NCBI RefSeq assembly: GCF_904067045.1
Contig: NZ_CAJFDC010000007.1
Span: forward strand, 186,001-250,000
Length of the DNA: 64,000 nucleotides
Source of the DNA: Pseudomonas sp. FEN
GTDB taxonomy: Bacteria > Pseudomonadota > Gammaproteobacteria > Pseudomonadales > Pseudomonadaceae
Direction of reading: 5' to 3'
Part shown: one piece after another, positions 8,959-17,002 of the stretch
How positions within the stretch are numbered: the first letter of the stretch is position 1
How the letters are laid out: each line of letters opens with the position of its first letter
Translations under genes and position numbers: made by a program
Notes under the pieces: model-generated
What the model was told of the DNA's origin: nothing
The model's database searches: none
What the model saw: only the letters and a program-made list of their open reading frames with translations

Positions 8959-8997
8959 GAAAAAGCCCGCCCGATCAGTGATCGGGCGGGCTTTTTC
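8959..8997. terminator. Bidirectional intrinsic terminator
   Basis: A perfect 17-bp stem GAAAAAGCCCGCCCGAT/ATCGGGCGGGCTTTTTC with a five-base loop lies between convergent zapG and the OmpA-family lipoprotein gene. The A-tract and T-tract on its flanks allow it to work on both strands. Confidence 0.93.
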
Positions 8998-9020
8998 AGG
9001 CCTGGGGTTCAGTCAGGCGA

Positions 9021-9836
9021 TCAAGGGTACTGCTGCACCGGCTGGCCATACTGCTGGCCCTGCTGATATTGCGGTTGGCCTTGCTGTTGGTACTGAGGCT
9101 GGCCTTGTGGCGGATAGGGCTGTTGACCTTGGGGCTGGCCGTACTGCTGGCCGGGAATCGCCTTCAGGTTGACTTCCACCCGACGGTTCTGCGCCCGACC
9201 GTTGACATCGGCGTTGCTGGCCACCGGGTTGTCCGGGCCGGCACCGCGAGCCGAAAGGTTGGCACCGCTGACACCCTGGGAGGTCAGGTAGTTGGCGACG
9301 CTCTGGGCGCGACGCTGGGACAGGTCCATGTTCAACTGGCGGCTGCCAGTGCTGTCGGTATAGCCGACGATTTCGATCTGGTTCTGGTTGAACTCCTTCA
9401 GGGAGTTGGCCAGGTTGTTCAGCGGCTGATAGAAGCTGCTGGCGATCGCATCGGAGTTGGTTGCGAAGGTAATGTTACCCGGCATGATCAGCTTGATCTG
9501 ATCACCCTGGCGCTGCACCTGGACACCGGTATTGGCCATGCTCTCGCGCAGCTTCTTTTCCTGCTGGTCGGCGTAATAGCCGTAACCGGCGCCGGCCAGA
9601 CCGGCCAGCGCGCCACCGACCATGGCGCCCTGGCCATGGTTCTTGTGGTTGATCAACGCACCGGCCGCGGCACCGGCCAAGACGCCGATACCGCCATATT
9701 TGGCGGTGTTGCTCATGCCCCCTGAGCCTTGTTGTTGCTGTGCCTGTCCCTGGTTGTCATACGGGTTTTGCGACGCACAGCCAGACACGAGGGCGACGGC
9801 GGTGGCGAGGATAATCAATCGACGCGAGGTGAACAT
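9021..9836 (-). CDS. OmpA family lipoprotein with glycine zipper and Q/P/Y-rich tail
   Basis: The 271-residue protein starts with a lipoprotein signal peptide ending in LVSGC (Cys20 is the lipid site). A glycine-zipper segment follows at about residues 48-90 (GGIGVLAGAAAGALI, then GGALAGLAGAGYGYY). An OmpA-C peptidoglycan-binding domain spans about 115-225 (GYTDSTGSRQLNMDLSQRRAQSV; NRRVEV). The last ~45 residues are low-complexity repeats of GQPQYQQ and YPPQGQ type. It is anchored in the envelope and probably tethers it to peptidoglycan, as in the YiaD class. It is transcribed toward the terminator shared with zapG. Confidence 0.9.
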   Translation of the reverse strand: MFTSRRLIILATAVALVSGCASQNPYDNQGQAQQQQGSGGMSNTAKYGGIGVLAGAAAGALINHKNHGQGAMVGGALAGLAGAGYGYYADQQEKKLRESMANTGVQVQRQGDQIKLIMPGNITFATNSDAIASSFYQPLNNLANSLKEFNQNQIEIVGYTDSTGSRQLNMDLSQRRAQSVANYLTSQGVSGANLSARGAGPDNPVASNADVNGRAQNRRVEVNLKAIPGQQYGQPQGQQPYPPQGQPQYQQQGQPQYQQGQQYGQPVQQYP

Positions 9837-9933
9837 GAATCAAGCTCCTACTCATTTGAGGTGCAACGGGCATTGGCAATAGACCCCTGCCGACGTTGGA
9901 ACATGACGAACGGTAAAAATTCCATGAAACTGT

Positions 9934-10578
9934 TCAGCCGCGAACAAAAGGGTTCTCGCGCATTTCTTCGCCCAACCGGGTCTCGGGACCGTGCCCGGTG
10001 ACCACCGTCGCCTCTTCGTCCAGCGTGTACAGGCGCTGCTTGATCGAGCGCACGATGGCGGCCTGGTCGCCGCCCCACAAATCGGTGCGACCAATGCCAC
10101 GACGGAACAGCGTGTCGCCCGCGATCAACAGTTTCGCCTCGGCAAACCAGAAGCTCATGGAGCCCGGGGTATGTCCCGGCGTATGCAAGGCCACCCCGCA
10201 GCCGCAGGCCAGCGCTTCATCATCGGCCAGCCATCGGTCTGGCGGCGGAACCGGCAGGTAGGGCACGCCGAACAGGTTGCACTGCATTTCCAGGTTGTCC
10301 CAGAGGAACTGGTCGTCCTTGTGCAGGTGCAAGGTCGCGCCGGTTTTCTCCTTGAGTTGGCCGGATGCCAGGAAATGATCCAGGTGCGCGTGGGTGTGAA
10401 TGATGCTGACCAGTTTCAGCCCGTGGGCTTCGAGCCGGGCGAGGATCAACTCAGGATTGCCCCCCGGGTCGACGACCATGGCTTTTTTCGTGATCGGGTC
10501 GCCGATCAAGGTGCAGTTGCACTGCAACGGGCCGACGGGGAAGGTTTCGCGGATCAACGCAGGTTTTGCCGGGTTCAT
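9934..10578 (-). CDS. Glyoxalase II-like metallo-beta-lactamase fold hydrolase
   Basis: The 214-residue protein carries the full metal-binding set of glyoxalase II-type hydrolases: HTHAHLDH (His63, His65, Asp67, His68), TPGHTPGS, AGDTLFRRGIGRTD, and a final GHGPET. Family members hydrolyse S-acylglutathiones or related thioesters; E. coli YcbL is the closest type I know. The start is placed at ATG 10578 (MNPAKPALIRETFPVG), where the conserved N-terminus begins; the frame continues 10 codons further. It is cytoplasmic and appears to be a single-gene unit. Confidence 0.9.
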   Translation of the reverse strand: MNPAKPALIRETFPVGPLQCNCTLIGDPITKKAMVVDPGGNPELILARLEAHGLKLVSIIHTHAHLDHFLASGQLKEKTGATLHLHKDDQFLWDNLEMQCNLFGVPYLPVPPPDRWLADDEALACGCGVALHTPGHTPGSMSFWFAEAKLLIAGDTLFRRGIGRTDLWGGDQAAIVRSIKQRLYTLDEEATVVTGHGPETRLGEEMRENPFVRG

Positions 10579-10692
10579 GAATGTTCCTGCAATGGACTCG
10601 TCGGACAATATCCCCCTCGCCCGAGCGAGGTGATGATGTGAGAAAGTACAAGGAGCAGCCCACCTCGTCCACTACCGCCCTTGCACAAGGGT

Positions 10693-13600
10693 TCAAGAAA
10701 ACGGCCCCGAAGCCGCCTCCCGGAGCGAATCCCCCCGATATCCCGTGCCAAACGTCATTCTCAACTGCTCAACACTGCGCACCAGCAACTCCTTGAGTTC
10801 CGGCAACCATTGCGGGTCCTCCAGCACACGCATCACCGCTGCCGCGTCGCCATACAACAGCTCACGTTCCAGGGCACTGGCGCGCAGCGACAAGGCCTGC
10901 GCGCCGACGGTGCCGGAACTGCCCTTGATCGCGTGCAGCACCGCCGCCACCGCCGGCCCGTCCCGGTCCTGCAGGTGCTCCGGCAACAACGACAGCTGTT
11001 TTTCCAGCTCCGCGCTAAAGGTGTACAAGACGGTACAGATCAACTCGACGTTGCCACCGAAGCGGCCCATGATCGAATCGCGCGCCTCGATCACCGATTC
11101 CGTCGAATGACTCGGCACTTCGCTCATCATCAGCGGCTGCGGCGCCTCGCGGCCAGTCTGGACGCGTAATGTCAGCACCAGTTGCTCCAGGTCGATGGGC
11201 TTGCTCACGTGGTCATTCATGCCCGCCGCGATGCAGGCTTCACGGTCGGTGTTGGAGGCGTTGGCGGTCATCGCCAGGATCGGCAACAGGGCAAAATGCG
11301 GCTGGCGGCGAATCCGCCGCGTCGCCTCCAGGCCATCGATGTCCGGCATCTGGATATCCATCAGCACCGCATCGAAAGGCGTCGAAGCCGACAACACCTG
11401 GCTGACGCCTTCCAGCCCACCTTCCGCCAGGCTGACCTGGGCGCCCTCGCCCCTCAGCAGTTCGTCGGCGACCTGACGGTTGAGGGCGTTGTCTTCCACC
11501 ACCAGCAGGCGTAAGCCGGCCAGACGCCGGGGCCGCTCAGGCCCGGGCAGGGCCTCGGCAAGCGGTTCGCTGGTGCTGAAGGCGCGCTGGACCGCATCGG
11601 CCAGTTGCCGGGGCGTTACCGGCTTGGTCAGGAACCCCACGAACGGTGCATCACCCTCATGATGCACATCCGCCAGGACCTCACGTCCGTAAGCGGTAAT
11701 CATGATCACCATCGGCGGCGGCGCGGCCTGCTCCTGCAAGCTGATCAACCGGGCGGCACTGAGGCCATCCATGTCCGGCATGCGCCAGTCCATCAGCACC
11801 ACGTCGTAGGGTTCGCCGCGCAGTTGCGCGTTGCGCACGCTCTCGACCGCCAAGGTGCCGCCGTTCACTGTGTCCGCCGTCCAGCCCAGTGAACGCACCG
11901 TGCGCAGCAGCAGTTCGCAGGCCATGGAATTGTCGTCGGCCACCAGCAGGCGCATCGTCGAGTCGACCCCCGGACAGGACAAGCGCAAGGCTTCGCCGCG
12001 GGCCACCTCCAGGCTGATATCGAACCAGAACCGGCTGCCAACCGCCACCTCGCTCTCGACCAGCAACTCACCGCCCATCAGGCCGACCAGCCGCTTGCAG
12101 ATCACCAGGCCCAGCCCGGTCCCGCCGAAACGGCGGGTAGTCGAGGCTTCCGCCTGAGTGAAACCGTCAAAGATACGCTGCAGTTGTTCGGCACTGATGC
12201 CTATGCCGGTATCGCACACCTCGAATCGAATCTTCACCGTCTCGCGCAAGCGCTTCAACTGCCGGACACTGACCACCACCTGCCCCTGCTGGGTGAATTT
12301 CAGGGCGTTGCCCGCCAGGTTGATCAGCACCTGCTGCAAGCGCAGGCTGTCACCCACCAGGCTGCCGGGCAGGTCGGAGTCGAGGTCGAACATCACCTCG
12401 ACCTCCTTGCTGCCCTGGTTGCCCGCCAGCACTACCGCCAGGTCGCGCATCAGCGGCTCGAGCTCGAAGGGATGCGGGTCCAGGCGCAGTTTGCCGGCCT
12501 CGATCTTGGAGTAGTCGAGGATGTCATTGAGCAGGCCCAGCAGCGACTTGGCCGCCGTCTGGGCCTTGACCACATAGTCGCGCTGGCGGGCATTGAGGTC
12601 GGTGTGCTGGACCAACTGCAACATGCCCATCACCGCGTTCATCGGCGTGCGGATCTCATGGCTCATGTTGGCCAGGAAGAACGACTTGGCCGCGCTGGCG
12701 CTGTCGGCGCGATCCTTGGCCTGCAGCAGGTGCGACTCCAGCTCGCGCTGGGCGGTGATATCGCGGTTGATGCCGGTCACGCGCACGGCACGCCCCTGGG
12801 CATCCCGCTCGACCTGGGCACCGGCCTGGATGATCCGTATCCGGCCATCCGGCCCCAGCAGACGGAAGATCGGGTCATAGACCCCCTCGCCCGTCACCGC
12901 CGCGGCCAACTGCGCGGCGACGGCGTCGACGTCCTCGGGGTGGACCCGATCATACCAGTGGGCATAGCTCAATCCGTTGTCGCGCAAGACCAGCGGCTGA
13001 TTGTAGAACTCGAACATGCGATCGTTCCATTGCAACGAGTCATCCGCCAGCGTCCAGGTCCAGATCCCCAACTCGGCCACATCGGCGGCCATCAACAGTT
13101 GATCGCGGATCAACCGGGTTGCCTGCAGGCTCAGTTCCAACTGGTGTTCCGCCGCCTTGCGCTGAGTGATGTCAACCGCGATCCCCAGGTAGCCGGTCAA
13201 CTGCCCCTCGTCATCGCGCAGCGCTGTCACCACCAGGCTGACCGGCACATGGGAACCGTCCTTGCGCACATAGGTCCATTCGCGGGTTTCCGAATGTTCG
13301 AACTCCGGTTTGTGGGCAACGACCCGGAAGCCCTCGATGAGCTGCGCATACTCCGTGCTGAGTTCGGCGCCACGCTCGATGATTTCCTGCGCAACATGGA
13401 AGACCGTCGGGGTGGCCTTGCCCAGCAGTTCTTCGGCGCGATAGCCGAGCATGTGCTCGGCACCTTCGTTGAATACGCTGATCACCCCCTCCAGATCGGT
13501 GGCGATGATCGACACCTCGGAGGCCGAACGCAGCACACTGCTGAACAACAGATTGATCCGCCGCAGCTCCGCGGTACGCGTCGCCACCTGCTCCTCGAGG

Positions 13601-15024
13601 TTGGAGTTGAGTTCGAGAATCCGTGCCTCGGCGGTCTTCTGCGCGGTAATGTCGCGGAGAATCTTGGAGGCGCCGATCACCCGGCCACTCTCGTCGCAGA
13701 TAGGTGAGACATTGACCGACACATGGATGACGCGGCCGTCCTTGCAGTGCCGCTGGGTGTCGAAGTTGCTGATCATCTCGCCAGCGGCGATACGCGCGAG
13801 GATCTCGACCTCTTCCGAGACCAGTTCATGCGGTACGATCAACTGCGCCAGCGGCCGCCCCACCGCTTCCTGTGCGGTATAGCCCAGCAAGTTCCGTGCG
13901 CCCTTGTTCCAACTGGTCACAACACCTTGCAGGGTCTTGCCGATGATGGCGTCCGCCGAACCTTCGACGATCGAGGCCAGCCGCGCCTGTTCCGCGATCA
14001 CCTGCAAACGCCGCTGGGAACTGACGCCGGCAATGACCGCGAGAGCGGCCACCAGCAGGCTGGCGAGCACACCGAGGAAAAACACCAGTATCGGTGATAC
14101 CAGGTGCAGGCGCTGCGCGAACAGCGGCAGCGCCTGCACCTCGATCTGCCAGCGCCGACCGAAGACGTCCCGCTCCAGGGTATGGGTCATCAAGGCCGCA
14201 GGCTGCGTGCCCGTTTCATAAGTCGTCTGGTAAAACTGCTCCGCCGCCCCGGGTACGGTAATGTCCTTGAGTCGCAGGTTGATGGCCTCGTCCCGCGGCA
14301 CCAGACCGTCCAGAACATTCTCGATCAGCAAAGGCGCATAGCCCCAGCCTACAATTGCCGCCTCGCGCTCCGGCGCGGTGGCCGGCACGATGCCGTGCTT
14401 GTAGATCGGCAACAGAATCAGGAAGGACTGTTCCGGCTTGCCCGGCAACTGCTCCAGTGTGATCGGCGCGGTGATCCGCGCTTCTCCGGTACGCGCGGCC
14501 GCTCGCGCCGCCTCGGCCCGGTCAGCCTCCGAGGCGATGTCCAGGCCGAACACCGTTGACTGATCGGCGTTGGGTTCCAGGTACTGAATCACATAAAGAT
14601 CGCCTTCATGAGGGGCGAACTGGTGAATGCTGAAGTCCGGCGCGCCATCGGCACGGGCCCGCTGCAAAAAGGCCTCCAGGTCCCGAGGCGACACCCGCCG
14701 GATAAAACCGAACCCGCGGGCGCCAGGAAATTCCTTGGTCACGTCGCGCATCTGACTGAAGCGGTGAAAGGTCTCCCGCGTCATGCCATCCTCGCCGGCA
14801 GTGACAATCGCGCCTCGGGTACCACGCAGCCCGTACTGGTACAACTGCAGCCGGGTCACCACCGCCTGCAGCGCACTTTCGGCAGCGGCGCCGAGGGCTT
14901 CGCGGGTGCGTTGCTCGTTGCTGTTCTGCAGGATCAGGCTGCCGACGATAGTCGCCACCAACCCAACGGCCAGGAGCGTGGCGACGCGGCCATTCAGCGC
15001 ATACAGGCTATTTCGTTTCAACAC
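10693..15024 (-). CDS. CHASE-PAS hybrid sensor histidine kinase with two REC and one HPt domain
   Basis: This 1443-residue hybrid kinase has, in order: a membrane helix near residues 12-30, a periplasmic CHASE-type sensor (about 45-270), a second helix near 305-330, three PAS domains (about 340-460, 485-610, 640-750), HisKA with phosphorylated His789 in MSHEIRTPMN, and HATPase_c (GTGLGLVICKRL). Two receiver domains (Asp1079 and Asp1223) and an HPt domain (His1364 in LHAIKGSSG) follow, a complete internal phosphorelay. The start is GTG 15024 with AAGGGAG ahead of it. Its gene begins 69 bp after the REC-GGDEF-EAL gene on the same strand, so that response regulator is the likely phosphorelay output. 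Confidence 0.92.
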   Translation of the reverse strand: MLKRNSLYALNGRVATLLAVGLVATIVGSLILQNSNEQRTREALGAAAESALQAVVTRLQLYQYGLRGTRGAIVTAGEDGMTRETFHRFSQMRDVTKEFPGARGFGFIRRVSPRDLEAFLQRARADGAPDFSIHQFAPHEGDLYVIQYLEPNADQSTVFGLDIASEADRAEAARAAARTGEARITAPITLEQLPGKPEQSFLILLPIYKHGIVPATAPEREAAIVGWGYAPLLIENVLDGLVPRDEAINLRLKDITVPGAAEQFYQTTYETGTQPAALMTHTLERDVFGRRWQIEVQALPLFAQRLHLVSPILVFFLGVLASLLVAALAVIAGVSSQRRLQVIAEQARLASIVEGSADAIIGKTLQGVVTSWNKGARNLLGYTAQEAVGRPLAQLIVPHELVSEEVEILARIAAGEMISNFDTQRHCKDGRVIHVSVNVSPICDESGRVIGASKILRDITAQKTAEARILELNSNLEEQVATRTAELRRINLLFSSVLRSASEVSIIATDLEGVISVFNEGAEHMLGYRAEELLGKATPTVFHVAQEIIERGAELSTEYAQLIEGFRVVAHKPEFEHSETREWTYVRKDGSHVPVSLVVTALRDDEGQLTGYLGIAVDITQRKAAEHQLELSLQATRLIRDQLLMAADVAELGIWTWTLADDSLQWNDRMFEFYNQPLVLRDNGLSYAHWYDRVHPEDVDAVAAQLAAAVTGEGVYDPIFRLLGPDGRIRIIQAGAQVERDAQGRAVRVTGINRDITAQRELESHLLQAKDRADSASAAKSFFLANMSHEIRTPMNAVMGMLQLVQHTDLNARQRDYVVKAQTAAKSLLGLLNDILDYSKIEAGKLRLDPHPFELEPLMRDLAVVLAGNQGSKEVEVMFDLDSDLPGSLVGDSLRLQQVLINLAGNALKFTQQGQVVVSVRQLKRLRETVKIRFEVCDTGIGISAEQLQRIFDGFTQAEASTTRRFGGTGLGLVICKRLVGLMGGELLVESEVAVGSRFWFDISLEVARGEALRLSCPGVDSTMRLLVADDNSMACELLLRTVRSLGWTADTVNGGTLAVESVRNAQLRGEPYDVVLMDWRMPDMDGLSAARLISLQEQAAPPPMVIMITAYGREVLADVHHEGDAPFVGFLTKPVTPRQLADAVQRAFSTSEPLAEALPGPERPRRLAGLRLLVVEDNALNRQVADELLRGEGAQVSLAEGGLEGVSQVLSASTPFDAVLMDIQMPDIDGLEATRRIRRQPHFALLPILAMTANASNTDREACIAAGMNDHVSKPIDLEQLVLTLRVQTGREAPQPLMMSEVPSHSTESVIEARDSIMGRFGGNVELICTVLYTFSAELEKQLSLLPEHLQDRDGPAVAAVLHAIKGSSGTVGAQALSLRASALERELLYGDAAAVMRVLEDPQWLPELKELLVRSVEQLRMTFGTGYRGDSLREAASGPFS

Positions 15025-15093
15025 GGGGGCTCCCTTGAGCAGTGTGGCGATCCCGAGGGACGGGATGTCGATCAGCGGCGGGCACCGATCCCC

Positions 15094-16788
15094 TCATATT
15101 GATCGCGGCCATGAAGACAACACGGTGCATATCTGGGTGAACGGAACCGGTCGGCAGTACAGATAGCCCTGCATGATCCGGCAGCCCAGTTCCAACAGCA
15201 GCTCGGCCTGTTGGCGGGTCTCCACGCCCTCGGCCACCAGCTCAAGACCCAGCGCCTGCGCCAGCTTGATGATCGCTTCGACGATGGCCAGGTCGCTTTT
15301 GTCGGTAAGCATGTCGCGCACAAAACTCTGGTCGATTTTCAACACATCGATGGGAAAACGCTTGAGATAGGCCAGGCTCGAATAACCCGTGCCGAAGTCA
15401 TCGATGGCCACGTGCACGCCCAGCTCCTTGAGCGCCACCAGGGTTTCGCGGGCGTTGTCGATGTCCCGGGCCAGCACGCCTTCGGTGATTTCCAGTTCCA
15501 GCCATTGTGGTGCCAGGCCGGAGTCGAGCAGGATGCCCTTGACCATCCCGAGGAAGGTTTCTTCGCGAAACTGCACGGCACTGATGTTCACGCTGACACA
15601 GATCGGGTAACCCAGCTCGTGGAGTTTGCAGGTGTCCTTGCAGGCCTGCAGCAGCACGTACTTACCAATGGGGATGATCAACCCGGTTTCTTCGGCCAGG
15701 GGAATGAAGTCCGCCGGAGAGACGAGGTTGCCCTCGCTGTTGCGCCAGCGGATCAGCGCCTCCATGCCGACCACCCGGTGGTCCCGGGCATCGACCTTGG
15801 CCTGGTAGAACACCTCGAACACCCCGTCCTCGATGGCCGCGCGCATATGTCGTTCAAGCAGGTGGCGGGCGCGCATGCCACTCTCGATACCCGGGGAAAA
15901 AAACAGGTAGCGGTTACGTCCCGCCTGCTTGGCCTGGTACATCGCGGCATCGGCATGCCGGTAGAGTGATTCCAGATCGTCGCTGTCCTCCGGGAAAACC
16001 CCGATACCGATGCTGGCGCTCAGGTCATAACGATTGCCTTGCAGCGAAAACGGGCTGGAAATACTCGTCAGCACCCGTTCGGCAAAATTGCCCACCGCCT
16101 CGAAACCATCCACCTCCGAGAGCAGGATGATGAACTCGTCACCGCCTTGCCGACTGAGCGTATCCATGCCGCGCAGCATCGTCGACAGGCGCGTGGCGAC
16201 ATACTTGAGCATCTGGTCGCCGACCGAATGGCCCATGGAGTCATTGATGGCCTTGAAGTTGTCCAGGTCCAGCAACAGCAACGCCAGCCGTCCATGATTG
16301 CGCCGGGCCATTTTCAGGGCCTGCTCGGCACGATCCTGCAACAGCATGCGGTTCGGCAAACCGGTCAGGGCATCGTGATTGGCCAAGCGCTTGGCTTCGT
16401 TGCGCAGGGTGATATGGGCGTTGATATGCGCCCTGGCCACCGGAATATTCAGCGGTTTCTGGATAAAATCGATGCCGCCGTAGCCCAGGGCCTGGAGTTC
16501 GTAATCGGCCTGGGCATGGGAGGTGACGAAAATCACCGCGGCGTCGGACAGCTTGGGGTCGGACTTCAGCGCCTTGCAGACCTCGAAGCCGTTCATGCCG
16601 GGCATCTCGATATCGAGCAGAACCACATCGGGACGGCATTGACGCGCCACTCTCAGCGCTTCCTCGCCACTGGTGGCAACATATACCTGTGCCAGATCCC
16701 GTACCGACTCCCTGAGAATCAGCGCGTCAGTGGCTTGGTCGTCGACAATCAGCACGACCGGAGCAGGGCTAAATGTGGTCTCGCGCAT
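15094..16788 (-). CDS. Response regulator with GGDEF and EAL domains (cyclic di-GMP turnover)
   Basis: The 564-residue protein joins a receiver domain (Asp59 in LLDIEMPGMNG), a GGDEF domain with an intact GGDEF at 215-219, and an EAL domain with EAL at 343-345. An RxxD inhibition site (R206, D209) sits exactly five residues before GGDEF. The EAL domain keeps NIS, EITEG, DDFGTGYSS, KIDQSF and EGVE, so both diguanylate cyclase and phosphodiesterase activities are possible. No membrane segment is present. ATG 16788 follows GGGAGCAAGGA; the frame upstream lacks a better site. It is the first gene of a probable operon with the hybrid kinase, which could pass phosphate to Asp59. Confidence 0.92.
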   Translation of the reverse strand: MRETTFSPAPVVLIVDDQATDALILRESVRDLAQVYVATSGEEALRVARQCRPDVVLLDIEMPGMNGFEVCKALKSDPKLSDAAVIFVTSHAQADYELQALGYGGIDFIQKPLNIPVARAHINAHITLRNEAKRLANHDALTGLPNRMLLQDRAEQALKMARRNHGRLALLLLDLDNFKAINDSMGHSVGDQMLKYVATRLSTMLRGMDTLSRQGGDEFIILLSEVDGFEAVGNFAERVLTSISSPFSLQGNRYDLSASIGIGVFPEDSDDLESLYRHADAAMYQAKQAGRNRYLFFSPGIESGMRARHLLERHMRAAIEDGVFEVFYQAKVDARDHRVVGMEALIRWRNSEGNLVSPADFIPLAEETGLIIPIGKYVLLQACKDTCKLHELGYPICVSVNISAVQFREETFLGMVKGILLDSGLAPQWLELEITEGVLARDIDNARETLVALKELGVHVAIDDFGTGYSSLAYLKRFPIDVLKIDQSFVRDMLTDKSDLAIVEAIIKLAQALGLELVAEGVETRQQAELLLELGCRIMQGYLYCRPVPFTQICTVLSSWPRSI

Positions 16789-17002
16789 TCCTTGCTCCCA
16801 GGCAATTCCCTTGTAAATCATGACCAAAGAGCGCTGACGTGGCCCCGTTTCTCTCGCCCGCGCGAGCATCCAGTCGCTCAAGGCGCTGCATGGATACGCT
16901 GACGTATATTGGTTATAGCTGACGCAAGGCGCATAGCCACCCCGCCGGAGCTTCTTCGCGCGCCCGTTGGCCGAACGGTAAGTAGCCGGCGACAGGAATC
17001 GC

